Shown here: positions 25,166 through 35,000 of the stretch, in pieces
Numbering within the stretch: position 1 is the stretch's first letter
Layout: every line of letters starts with the position of its first letter
Origin: Gammaproteobacteria bacterium
GTDB taxonomy: Bacteria; Pseudomonadota; Gammaproteobacteria; Steroidobacterales; Steroidobacteraceae
DNA length: 45,538 nucleotides
Direction of reading: 5' to 3'
Assembly (NCBI GenBank): GCA_028293765.1
Contig: JAQGOG010000139.1
Location: 1-45,538 of the forward strand
Notes under the pieces: generated by a model
Seen by the model: the letters and a program-made list of their open reading frames with translations, nothing else
What the model was told of the DNA's origin: nothing
Databases searched by the model: none
Made by a program: the position numbers and the translations under genes

Positions 25166-27001
25166 TTAACCCATTGATTTGGAAGTCTTAGCTTCGCTCA
25201 TCGAAAGGCCTTCGGCCTGCAAGCGCCACATCCGTGCGAACAACGTGCCCCGGCGGCGCAGTTCGGCAGGTGTCCCCTGCTCGACGATCTGCCCCTGATG
25301 GATGACCAAAATCCGGTCGAACGCGGCCAGTGTGGAGAGTCGGTGCGCGACGGCTATCACGGTGCGGCGACGAAGCAGTTCGACCATGTTGCGATGGACG
25401 TGAATTTCCGATTCGGTGTCGAGTGCGGAGGTCGCCTCATCCAGAATGAGAAGCGGTGAATCTTTCAGGAGAGCGCGGGCAATTCCAATGCGTTGCCGCT
25501 GTCCGCCCGAGAGTTTGACACCGCGTTCTCCCAGCATCGTGGCATAGCCCTGCGGCAGCCTGCCCACGAAAGCATCGCAATGAGCGGCCCTGGCGGCGCG
25601 GTAGATCTCGTCATCTGAAGCTTCCGGCCGGCCGAAACGAATGTTGTCCAACACGCTGCGGTGAAACAGCATGATCTCCTGAGGAACGACCGAAATCACG
25701 GCGCGCAGGCTGTCCTGCGTGACCCGGCCCACCGCCTGGCCGTCGATCAAGACCTCGCCCGATTGCGGTTCGTAAAGCCGCTGTATCAGGTTCACGATAC
25801 TGGTCTTACCCGCGCCGGAAGGACCTACGACGCCGATCTTCTCGCCAGACCGGATCGCGAGGTCGACGTGATGCAGGACAGTATGCTTACCCTCATAGGC
25901 AAAGCTCACGTCGCGAAACTCGACCGTGCCCCCGCCAGGGATGATGGCGGGGGCGCCGGTCGAATCCGTGATCGAGTGCGTCTGACCCACCGCCCGAATG
26001 GTGTCTTCGATGTAGCCGAGCTGCTGGAACATATCAACGACCGCAATCGCCACATCGCGAGAGCCGTGCAAAATGCGGAACATCAAGGAGCTGATTACCA
26101 CGACGTCCCCAGGCGTGATCGTCCCCCTACTCCAATCGGACACGGCCCAGCACAACATCACGGTCGCCATGATCCATACCGCAATGTCATAACACGCCCG
26201 CGTTCTCTCGGTGTACATCCAGCTCTTGCGCTGAATGCTCGCCTCACGCTCGAACTCGTTCCGTAGCCGCTCCCACTCGCGCTTCCGAGCGGAAAATGCT
26301 TTAACGGCCCACATGTTGGAAATTACGTCCGTGAGCTCCCCGGCGACCGCGCTCTGTTCGCCGTAGTACGCTGCGTGCAGCGAGCGTCCTTTCTTTCCGA
26401 CCGCGATCAGCCCCGCGGTCGCGACCACCACGTAGGCGCCCACAGCGACAGCCATTCGGCCATCAATCACGCTGAAGATCAGGGTAGCGCCGACGAAATC
26501 AACCAGCGGTGGAGCGACCCGCCACACCGCAGTGTTGGTGAGCACCCCGAACGCTCCGGCCGTCCCGGTTATCCTTTGCCCGAGGGAACCGGCCAGGTTG
26601 TCGGCGAAGTAGCGTAGCGAATGTCCGCTCAGGTGTTCGAACAGGTCGAGTCGCATCCGCACCCCGGCGGGGACGGTCGTGCGACATGTGAGCCAGCCCG
26701 AGATGCGCCAAAGCACGCTCTCTGTGGCGATGAGACCTATGAAGACACTGAGGACGGCCCACGCCACCCGCTCCGAACGGACGGGCCCCGTCATCGCATC
26801 CACTAGCAGTTTCATCTGGTACTGCACCGCCACCGCGCATCCGGCCGCAAGCATCACGGTCGCCGCAAGAGTCGCGAACTGTCCGCGGCGCTGCAAAATG
26901 TAATGCCAGATAAAACGGCCCGGATGCAGCAGATTCTGGGGCAGCCGCTGGGGGAGCTGCCCGCGGTCTGTGTAATCTGCGGTCGCGCCCTCACGCAACA
27001 T
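25166..27001 (-). CDS. ABCB-type ABC exporter (fused permease-ATPase)
   Basis: This half-transporter of about 611 aa has six transmembrane helices in the first half and a nucleotide-binding domain in the second. It shows Walker A GPSGAGKTS, the signature LSGGQRQRIGIARALL, Walker B LLILDEATSALD and the H-loop (AVAHRLSTL). Fused exporters of this kind move lipids, glycolipids, peptides or drugs out of the cytoplasm. The ATG at 27001 (MLREGATADYTD) is chosen because it falls 2 nt after the stop of the glycosidase gene, and sequence further upstream overlaps that gene. It is the last gene of the GT-glf-GH-ABC operon and probably exports the product. Confidence 0.92.
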   Translation of the reverse strand: MLREGATADYTDRGQLPQRLPQNLLHPGRFIWHYILQRRGQFATLAATVMLAAGCAVAVQYQMKLLVDAMTGPVRSERVAWAVLSVFIGLIATESVLWRISGWLTCRTTVPAGVRMRLDLFEHLSGHSLRYFADNLAGSLGQRITGTAGAFGVLTNTAVWRVAPPLVDFVGATLIFSVIDGRMAVAVGAYVVVATAGLIAVGKKGRSLHAAYYGEQSAVAGELTDVISNMWAVKAFSARKREWERLRNEFEREASIQRKSWMYTERTRACYDIAVWIMATVMLCWAVSDWSRGTITPGDVVVISSLMFRILHGSRDVAIAVVDMFQQLGYIEDTIRAVGQTHSITDSTGAPAIIPGGGTVEFRDVSFAYEGKHTVLHHVDLAIRSGEKIGVVGPSGAGKTSIVNLIQRLYEPQSGEVLIDGQAVGRVTQDSLRAVISVVPQEIMLFHRSVLDNIRFGRPEASDDEIYRAARAAHCDAFVGRLPQGYATMLGERGVKLSGGQRQRIGIARALLKDSPLLILDEATSALDTESEIHVHRNMVELLRRRTVIAVAHRLSTLAAFDRILVIHQGQIVEQGTPAELRRRGTLFARMWRLQAEGLSMSEAKTSKSMG

Positions 27002-27003
27002 GG

Positions 27004-28158
27004 CTATCCAGCCTGCTTGTCTCGGGCGCGTCCGGCACGGGAAAAGAGGGCCTGCTGTCGTTTCAACTCCTCGAGGAGGGGTGCATACGGAATGCGCCTC
27101 CCCTCGACCCCCGGCAGCGAGAACAGACCAGCATGACAGATACGGTCGTCGTCCCAGCCGTGATAATCCGCGAGCGGGTAAAGGCAAATGCCTTCGATCA
27201 CCGCGTCATGTTGCATTGCCTGCAGCACCTCGGCACAGACGTGATGCAGCCAATACGGGCGCGCGGTGCCTTCGGAACCGGTCTCAGAGAGCAACACCGG
27301 TCGATCGTAGCGCTCCCATACCTCGAGGAGCATCTCATGGAGGGGTCTGTAGGCATGATGGCCCAGCGGAATGGTGCTGCCGTTCAAATACCACTGGTTG
27401 TCCGGGTAGATGTTGACGCCGACGATGTCCAGATATTCGCGCCCGCCCCCGAGCTCCGGCTCGACACGGCCGCTGAGCATATCGTGCGCTTGAAACTGGG
27501 CGAGCCGGTAGGACTCCGCGGATGACTGCTCGCCCGGGCCGACCGCGCCGCCGACGACATGGATGAGCGGCTCGGACACGATGAATCGCGCACGCGGCTC
27601 GACACTTCTGATGGCATCCACGGAGGCGAGATACGCGCGTACGAGCTGTCGCTTGAGATCGTTGCCGCGCTCGGCCGTGAACGGGTTCATGCGAGCCACC
27701 TCGCCGCCGGCCCACGCCCAGAACGACATCTCATTGACCGGACAGAAGAAGGGCACCGTGTCGGTTTCGTCTTTCACGAGCTGGGCAGCCGCACGCGAAT
27801 AGCGTGCGAAGTGTTCGACGAACGATGCCGACCAGATGTCCAGATGCTGCGGCCAGCCATAGTGACAAAGATCCCAGATAACCTGCATGCCACCCGCCTG
27901 CGCCGCGCGAAGCATGGGCAGCCAGCTGGACCAGCGGTACACGTCCGGGTCTGTTTCAACAAGGTGCCACCGCACGCCATCGCGGACGGTACGCAGTCCA
28001 TGCGCGCGCGCCTGTGCATAATCCTGTTCCGCGAATCGCTCGTGCCCTGTCGAAGCGAGGAGATCCAGGCGGGTGCCATCCCGCCGCCGCTGCGACGCGC
28101 ATTCGAAGCCGCCGAGAAAAAACGACCGCAAGCCGCCCTGCATGCCAGAGGCGCTCAT
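27004..28158 (-). CDS. GH1-like glycoside hydrolase (cytoplasmic)
   Basis: This 384-aa TIM-barrel glycosidase is of clan GH-A, similar to the beta-glucosidase-like group. The acid/base residue is in FFCPVNEMSFWAW (Asn-Glu) and the nucleophile candidate in PVLLSETGSEG; the DLCHYGWPQHL segment is also GH1-like. No signal peptide is seen, so it acts in the cytoplasm. It starts at ATG 28158, overlapping the glf stop by 4 bp (ATGA), and ends 2 nt before the ABC exporter start. A glycosidase in a synthesis operon might trim an intermediate or act as a transglycosylase. Its true specificity is unknown. Confidence 0.83.
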   Translation of the reverse strand: MSASGMQGGLRSFFLGGFECASQRRRDGTRLDLLASTGHERFAEQDYAQARAHGLRTVRDGVRWHLVETDPDVYRWSSWLPMLRAAQAGGMQVIWDLCHYGWPQHLDIWSASFVEHFARYSRAAAQLVKDETDTVPFFCPVNEMSFWAWAGGEVARMNPFTAERGNDLKRQLVRAYLASVDAIRSVEPRARFIVSEPLIHVVGGAVGPGEQSSAESYRLAQFQAHDMLSGRVEPELGGGREYLDIVGVNIYPDNQWYLNGSTIPLGHHAYRPLHEMLLEVWERYDRPVLLSETGSEGTARPYWLHHVCAEVLQAMQHDAVIEGICLYPLADYHGWDDDRICHAGLFSLPGVEGRRIPYAPLLEELKRQQALFSRAGRARDKQAG

Positions 28159-29315
28159 GCGCGGCGCAGAGCTTGAGCCTGCTCCACCGCATAATCCCCG
28201 ACACGCGGCTCGGGCGCGGCAGACCGTTCGGTGATCCGCTTGAACGCGGCGAGTGCCTGCCCGACTACCTGATCCATGTTGTAATACCGATACGTGGCGA
28301 GCCTGCCGATGAAAGTAACGTTCGGTGTCGCGTTCGCGAGTCGCTCATACGCTTTATAGCGCTCCTGGTTCTCGGGTCGCGGTACCGGATAGTAAGGATC
28401 GCCACTATCCGCTGGATATTCAAATGTAACGCTGGTCTGAGCGTTCGATTGTCCGGTGAGGTGCTTGTATTCCGTCACGCGCGTATAAGGCTCGTCCTGT
28501 GGATAATTCACCACGGCGACCGGCTGGCGCCACTCTTGGGGCAATGTGACATGCTCGAAGTGCAGCGACCGGTACGGCAGCTTGCCGTAACGATAGTCGA
28601 AGAACTCGTCGATCGCACCGGTGTAGATCATGTGGCGAAATGGGATCACGTCCTGGATGTCCCGCAGCTGCGTTTGCAGCATCACCTTGATGCCCTTGTG
28701 GCGCAGCATCCGCTCGAACATGCGCGTATAGCCGCCCGCGGGCATCATCTGATGGGTATCATTGAAGTAACGATCATCCGTATTCGTCCGCACCGGTACC
28801 CGCGCCGTTACCGACTTGTCGAGTTGCGATGGTGGCAGGCCCCATTGCTTGAGCGTATAGCCGCGGAAGAACTTCTCGTACAGATCCCGGCCGACTTGGG
28901 AGAGGACTACATCCTCGGCCGTCCGAACGTGCTCGATAGGCTCTGCGCGCCCCTTGAGAAATCGCTCCACTGCCTCCTCCGTGGAGAGATTCAGGTCGTA
29001 GAGCTCGTTGAGCGTCGTTCTATTGATCGGTATCGGCAACAGCCGCTCGTCGACGTGCGACAGCACCCGGTGCTCATACGACCTCCAGGCGGTGAACTGC
29101 GACAGATATTCGAATATCCTGGCTGAGTTCGTGTGAAAGATGTGCGGGCCGTATTGGTGGATGAGGATGCCCGCCTCATCGTAGCGATCATACGCATTGC
29201 CACCCACGTGATTTCGTTTGTCGATTACTAGCACCGTGGCCCCGCGCTGACTGGCCAATCGTTCTGCTATGACGCTTCCGGCGAAGCCGGCGCCGACGAC
29301 GAGAAAATCAAACAT
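28155..29315 (-). CDS. glf: UDP-galactopyranose mutase
   Basis: This 386-aa flavoenzyme converts UDP-galactopyranose to UDP-galactofuranose, the donor for Galf-containing glycans. It has the N-terminal FAD motif VGAGFAGSVIAERL (residues 7-20), HVGGNAYD, YGPHIFHT and GYTLKQWG, and the C-terminal YRYYNMDQVVGQAL typical of UGM. The ATG at 29315 is preferred because GGAG precedes it at 6 nt; this overlaps the end of the glycosyltransferase gene by 8 bp. The gene ends by overlapping the glycosidase start. It is the second gene of a tight four-gene operon. Confidence 0.96.
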   Translation of the reverse strand: MFDFLVVGAGFAGSVIAERLASQRGATVLVIDKRNHVGGNAYDRYDEAGILIHQYGPHIFHTNSARIFEYLSQFTAWRSYEHRVLSHVDERLLPIPINRTTLNELYDLNLSTEEAVERFLKGRAEPIEHVRTAEDVVLSQVGRDLYEKFFRGYTLKQWGLPPSQLDKSVTARVPVRTNTDDRYFNDTHQMMPAGGYTRMFERMLRHKGIKVMLQTQLRDIQDVIPFRHMIYTGAIDEFFDYRYGKLPYRSLHFEHVTLPQEWRQPVAVVNYPQDEPYTRVTEYKHLTGQSNAQTSVTFEYPADSGDPYYPVPRPENQERYKAYERLANATPNVTFIGRLATYRYYNMDQVVGQALAAFKRITERSAAPEPRVGDYAVEQAQALRRA

Positions 29316-30531
29316 ATGCGGCTCCATCCAACACGGCATCGCCGTCCTGCTGAACGGGCGCGGATGCAACCCGCGCCCGAAGTCCGGCAACGTGTCTGGT
29401 AGCTTCGAGCAGCGCACTCATTTCCGACCAGGTTCGATCCCAGGACATGCCCTGTAAATGACCATCGACGCGGCGCAGCCATTCACTTCGATCGTGCTTC
29501 AGCAGAAGGTCGAGTTTTGCGCTGAACTGCGCAGCGTCCGCCCCGATCTCGACGAGTCCGTTCTCGCCGTAAGGTGAGACGACGTCCGTGATCGGCGTGG
29601 AGCACACAGGTATGCCGGCCGCAAGAAACTCCGGTGTCTTCGTCGGACTGATGAATTGCGTGGCTTCGTTGAGTGCAAAAGGCATGAAGCCGGCGTCCCA
29701 GCTGCTCAAATACTCGGGCAGTTCGGCATAGGATTTGAATCCAAGCCAGTGAATATTGGGCTGCCGCGGCAGTGCCGCCGGATCGATCTTTACCACCGGA
29801 CCGATGCACACCAGTTGCAGATCCGGCCGCATCGCGGCGAGTTGCGCCAACAGCTCGACGTCCATGCGCTCGTCTATGACGCCAAAAAATCCGACCTTGG
29901 GGTGAGGAATCTTTGCCTGCTCTTGCGGCTCGGCGCAAGCCGCGGCGCGCGCACGGGCGAAGTGCTCGAATTCGATGCTGCTCGGGAAGAGATGGCAGTG
30001 CTGGTGTCTGCCGCGTTTCGCGCGGAACAAGCTCCTTCCGCCCGTAAAGACGAGATCAGCGCGCGCCAGTAGGCGTCGCTCCAGCTCCACGAGCAGCTGC
30101 GGCGCATTCTTGAAAGCAGATAGTTCGTCCATGCAGTCATAAATACAAACGTCGGGCTGCAGGTGACCCGTAAACCGCAAGGCCATTGGCGTGTAATACC
30201 AGAAGGTGGTGGCTGCGCCCGACCACTCGTTCAAGACTCGATCAATGAGATACCGCTGTGCTGCAGCCTGCTCGGCCTCGCTCGTGCCACCTTTCAACAC
30301 CGGGACCATGACGGTAACGCCGGATGATTGTGCTGCCACATTCAACCGCGGTAGCGCCCCCCGCTCCTCAAAAATGGGCTCCTCGAAGAAAATGACGGAC
30401 TGCTCCGCTGCCGCACGGCTCATCAGGTGTTGCGGTCTTTGATAGACGAACTGCCAGCGCAGGTGGGAAAAGCAAAGGAGCAGCTTTTGATCAGCGGATC
30501 GTGTCTCGAAATGCCTCGTACGGGGCAACAT
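29308..30531 (-). CDS. GT-B glycosyltransferase (GT4-like) of the glf operon
   Basis: This 407-aa glycosyltransferase has a GT-B fold. The N-terminal domain carries LLLCFSHLRWQFVYQRPQHLMSR, and the C-terminal donor domain carries KVGFFGVIDERMDVELLAQLA and the typical SPTKTPEFLAAGIPVCSTP. The ATG at 30531 is chosen because a strong GAAGGAAG lies 4 nt before it; a TTG further upstream is less likely. Since glf follows with an 8-bp overlap, the donor may be UDP-Galf, but GT4 enzymes use many donors. It is the first gene of the operon with the glycosidase and ABC exporter. Confidence 0.88.
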   Translation of the reverse strand: MLPRTRHFETRSADQKLLLCFSHLRWQFVYQRPQHLMSRAAAEQSVIFFEEPIFEERGALPRLNVAAQSSGVTVMVPVLKGGTSEAEQAAAQRYLIDRVLNEWSGAATTFWYYTPMALRFTGHLQPDVCIYDCMDELSAFKNAPQLLVELERRLLARADLVFTGGRSLFRAKRGRHQHCHLFPSSIEFEHFARARAAACAEPQEQAKIPHPKVGFFGVIDERMDVELLAQLAAMRPDLQLVCIGPVVKIDPAALPRQPNIHWLGFKSYAELPEYLSSWDAGFMPFALNEATQFISPTKTPEFLAAGIPVCSTPITDVVSPYGENGLVEIGADAAQFSAKLDLLLKHDRSEWLRRVDGHLQGMSWDRTWSEMSALLEATRHVAGLRARVASAPVQQDGDAVLDGAAYV

Positions 30532-31205
30532 AAAACTTCCTTCACGCAATGCGCGGAAAATTGGACGGGTGCGACGTTCCGCGATAGCGGGAACGATGAC
30601 GGCAAGCTCGCAAGCCCCGTTCCAACCTCGGCACTGCGTCGCCGCTCTGCGACGACGTGCCCCAAATCAGCAGAGTCGGCCGCACGGGAGACCGGCTGTT
30701 ACGGCCGAGCCTGCCGCGCTCTGCACAGTTGGTTCCACGAAGTGGCCGCGATGCCAGAGGGGCAGCTACGCGGGGTCGTTGCGGCGATGGCCACGTTCGC
30801 GTCCGCATCCAGCACGATCGGCCATGTGCCGCGTGCAGGCGCACCGCGATCGAACGATCGAGGCCGGAGCTTTTGCTGTCACGCGGGTCGCCTCGAATGG
30901 CGCGAGCCCGGACTGCACAAGCGAGCTGGATTGACCCCTGAACTCAAAAAGTTCCCCGCCCAAACACGTGACCCTCGGGATCATTCGTGAGCGCCACGAC
31001 GAGCAGTTCCCCGCACTCACGAATCCCTTGCACGTCGAGGTGCATGAATTCGTCCTCCCGTCGATTCGCTCGAGCGTGCCGGTCTCACCATTCGTCGCAG
31101 CCTTCGCGGCGACACCTGGGTTGGAATCCTTTCGCGCCTCGCTCGGGCTGGCGCCTCCCCGGATGCCGGCGCATCATAGGGTCATCAGGGAATCGAGGAA
31201 GTCGC
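30532..31205. other. 674-bp intergenic region without a convincing gene
   Basis: Both neighbouring genes point away from this stretch, so it must hold their promoters. Open frames of 80-120 codons exist on both strands but overlap each other, are rich in Arg/Ser/Cys as expected of GC-driven shadows, and show no domain or ribosome binding site. A short - strand frame at about 30950-31050 has somewhat protein-like sequence and may be a gene remnant. No repeats or insertion-sequence ends were noticed. Confidence 0.5.
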
Positions 31206-31955
31206 ATGCGCCGAATTGCAGCCGTTCTGATGGTGCTCGCAGCGCCTACCGTGCTGGCCTACACCGCCGATGAGCTTGCCGCCAGGAACGTTGCAGCCAA
31301 GGGGGGTCTCGAGAAGCTCAATGCGATCCAGTCGCTGCGCCTGTCCGGCAAGCTCCTGGTGAATGGAGGGACGCTGCAGCTGGGATACGTCACACTGATC
31401 AAGCGTCCCGGATCGATCCGCTATGAAGCGCTGCTCCAGGGCCTGACTCAAATCCAGGCGTACGACGGCACGCAAGCCTGGCAAATCAATCCGTTTCAAG
31501 GTCGCAAGGACCCGGAGAAGCTGTCCATCGATGACGCGAAGGGTCTGGGCGAGAACGCCCTGGATTTCACCGGCGCGCTGGTCGACTACAAAGCAAAGGG
31601 TTACGCGCTCGACTATCTCGGCACTGAAGATGTCGACGGTACAGAAGCGTATAAGCTGCGCGTGACGCGACCGAACGGCGATCTCACCTACGTCTATCTC
31701 GATCCCGAGTACTTCCTCGAAATCCGCACGATCAACCGGCGCATCGAGCATGGTGTGCCCAACGAGACGGTCACTGACTACGGTGACTACGAGAAAGTGG
31801 ACGGCGTCTACTTCCCGTTTGCACAGGAGTCGGGCCTGAAAGGCTCGAGCGACCGTCAGAGAATACGGTTCGAGAAGGCGGAAGCCAACGTCCCGGCCGC
31901 AGACACTCAGTTCCAATTCCCGGGCGCGCTCCCCAGCGCTACCCCGTCAAAGTAA
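31206..31955 (+). CDS. LolA-like outer-membrane lipoprotein-sorting family protein
   Basis: This 249-aa secreted protein starts at ATG 31206 with GAGGAA 5 nt upstream and a clear signal peptide (MRRIAAVLMVLAAPTVLA). The mature part (SLRLSGKLLVNGGTLQLGYVT, IRYEALLQGLTQIQAYDGT, YVYLDPEYFLEIRTINRRIE) has the half-barrel pattern of the LolA/LolB/MucB-like superfamily, close to the periplasmic proteins annotated as outer membrane lipoprotein-sorting protein. True LolA has a different core, so a lipid- or small-ligand-binding role is more cautious. The BNR-repeat gene follows after 100 bp and is probably co-transcribed. Confidence 0.8.
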   Translation: MRRIAAVLMVLAAPTVLAYTADELAARNVAAKGGLEKLNAIQSLRLSGKLLVNGGTLQLGYVTLIKRPGSIRYEALLQGLTQIQAYDGTQAWQINPFQGRKDPEKLSIDDAKGLGENALDFTGALVDYKAKGYALDYLGTEDVDGTEAYKLRVTRPNGDLTYVYLDPEYFLEIRTINRRIEHGVPNETVTDYGDYEKVDGVYFPFAQESGLKGSSDRQRIRFEKAEANVPAADTQFQFPGALPSATPSK

Positions 31956-32055
31956 GTTCCAAGAGCGCAATGCATGCGTTGCACGGGCGGCCCGCGAGGC
32001 GCGCCCAGGATCGACTACGAGCGGGCGGAAGCCCTGCGCAGTAAGGAGAACGTTG

Positions 32056-35000
32056 ATGCGATTCGGATTTGCGACGGGAGCCTGTGTGCTCCTTTGCTGT
32101 CTCAGCGCCACCGGTTTTGCGCAGACGCAGGGAGTCCTGATCGATTCGGGAACCCTTTCCGGGCTGGGTGCCCGCAATATCGGCTCGGCGGCCATGAGCG
32201 GACGGATTTCCGCCCTCGCCGGCTACACCGATGCCTCCGGCAAGGTGACGCTGTTCGTCGGCTCGGCCAGCGGCGGAGTGTGGAAATCGACCGACGGCGC
32301 GACCACTTTCAAACCGGTATTCGACGATCAACCGGTGCAGTCCATTGGCGCAATCGCGCTCGATCCATCCAATCCCAGGAATGTCTGGGTCGGCAGCGGC
32401 GAGGCGTGGACACGCAATAGCGTTTCGGTGGGTGACGGCGTTTACAAGTCCACGGATGGCGGTGAAACCTGGACGCACGTCGGCCTGCCGGATTCGGAGC
32501 GCATCTCCAGAATCATCGTCGACCCGCGCGCGGCCGATACGGTCTATGCGTGCGTGCCGGGCAAGCTGTGGAGCGACTCGACGGAGCGTGGCCTGTACAA
32601 GACCACCGACGGCGGCAAGAGTTGGCAGCTCGTGCTCAAGGGATCGAATCCGTCAACTGGCTGCGGCAGCGTCGCGATGGAGCCGGGCAATCCGGACGTG
32701 TTGCTCGCAGGCTTATGGGATTTTCGCCGCCAGGGCTGGACGTTCCGCTCCGGCGGCAACGGTCCTGCCGCGCCATCGGGCAGCGGCCTGTATCGCAGCG
32801 CCGATGGCGGCAAGACCTGGACGGAGCTGACTGCCCAGTCCCACAAGGGCCTGCCGCCGAAACCCTACGGCCGTATCGCGCTGGCCTTCGCGCCGAGCGA
32901 TGCACAGACGATCTACGCCTTCGTCGAGTCGACCGACTCGGTGCTGTTGATTTCGCACGACGGCGGCGCCACCTGGGAACGGGGCGACAAGAGTCAGTGG
33001 ATGGTCTGGCGACCCTTCTACTTTGCGAACCTCATCGTCGATCCGAAGGATGCGCGCCGCGTTTTCAAGACCGACGGCAGCCTGATCCTGAGTGAGGACG
33101 GCGGGAAGAGCTTCAGCGCGGTCGGCGGCTTCGCCGGAATGCACGGCGACGTGCACGATGTCTTCGTCGATCCGGGCAATTCACAACACGTGTTCGCGGC
33201 CGACGACGGCGGGCTGTGGATTTCCTTCGATGGCGCGAACAAGTGGTGGAAGACCGACAATCTGCCGATTTCGCAGTTCTATCACGTCAGTCTCGACGAC
33301 GCCGATCCTTACCACATCTACGGCGGCTTGCAGGACAACAGCTCCTGGATCGGAGACTCCGCCTACCCGAGCGGTATCACGAGCTCCCGATGGGAAAACA
33401 TGTACGGCGGCGATGGCTTCTGGATGTTCGCGGACCCTTCCGATCCGAACTATGTGTATGCCGAAGCGCAGGGCGGCACCATCGGTCGCGTCAACGTTCG
33501 CACACACGAAACGCGCGATATCCAACCAAAGCTCGGCGCCGCCGATCTGAAGCGTTACACCAAGCTGCGGTTCAACTGGAATGCGCCGATTGCGCTGTCT
33601 GCGCACGATCCGGCAACGGTCTACGTCGGCGCACAGTTCCTGTTCCGCTCACGAGACCACGGCCAGACCTGGGATCGGATCTCCCCTGACCTGACGACGA
33701 ACGATGCGCAAAAGCAGAAGCAGGAGCAGTCGGGCGGCATTACCGTCGACAATTCCGCCGCCGAGATGCACACCACGATCTACTCGATCAGCGAGTCGCC
33801 GCTCGCCGCGGGTCTCATCTGGGTCGGGACCGACGACGGTAATCTGCAACTAACCCGCGATGGCGGACAACATTGGAACAACGTAATCGCCAATGTGCCA
33901 GGTGTGCCGAAAAATACTTGGGTGAGCTGGGTGCAGGCAAGCTCCTTTGCCCCAGGCACGGCGTACGTCGCCTTCGACAGGCACACGTTTGGTGACATGG
34001 CGCCTTATGTGTACGCAACTGCCGACTTCGGCAAGTCATGGACACCGCTGGCCACTCCTCCCGACCTCAAAGGCGTGCGCGGCTACGCGCACGTGATCAA
34101 GGAGGATACCGTCGACCCCCAACTCCTGTTTCTCGGGACGGAATTCGGGCTGTGGATCTCCGTAGACCGCGGCTTGCATTGGGCGCAGTTCAAAGGCGGG
34201 CAAATTCCAGCGGTCGCCGTACGCGATCTCGCGGTGCAGCGACGCGATAATGACCTCGTGCTCGCCACGCACGGCCGGGGCATCTGGATCGTCGACGACA
34301 TCAGCCCGCTGCGTGATCTGACTCCGACACTGACGTCACAGGACGCTGCCTTCGTGTCCGCGCGGCCCGTGCAGCAACGAATTGAAGCCAATGGCGGCTG
34401 GCCCGTGGGTGCCGCTGCGTTCGTCGGCGATAATCCGACCGGCGGTGCCGTGATTACTTACTTCCAACGCACACGCCACTTGTTCGGGAAACTCAAGATC
34501 GAAGTGCTCGATGCGAGCGGCGCGGTGATCGATGAATTGCCGGCAAGCAGCCGCCGCGGGCTGAACCGCGTCGTTTGGACGATGCATCTGCGGCCGCCGC
34601 ACGTTCCGCCGGCCGTGCAGCTTTCGGAGGCCGGCACGCAGGGTCCGCGTGTGCTCCCGGGCACGTACACGATTCGCATGCAGAAGAACGGCAAGACTTA
34701 CGATACCTCGCTCACCGTAGGCTTGGATCGGCGCGTCAAATGGAGCATCGCCGATCGCCAGGCGCAGTACGACGCCGCGATGAAAGTCCACACGCTGTTC
34801 AATGACGAGTCCGTATTGTTCGACCGGATCGTCGGATTGCGCCAGGAGATTGCGGATGCAAGCAGGAGCCGCTCGCCCGGCGATGCCCTGCTCCGCAAGC
34901 TTGCCGACTTCGACACCAAGCTCGACGCACTCCGCAAAAAGATCGTTGCGACCACGGAGGGGGGCGCGATTACGGGGGAAGAGCGTCTGCGCGAGCATAC

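Noticed and set aside
28014..29126. 370-codon open frame on the + strand opposite glf
   Set aside because: Antisense to UDP-galactopyranose mutase; no recognisable protein.
30532..31205. Several 80-120-codon frames in the gap upstream of the glycosyltransferase
   Set aside because: They overlap each other on both strands, lack ribosome binding sites and domains, and look like shadows.
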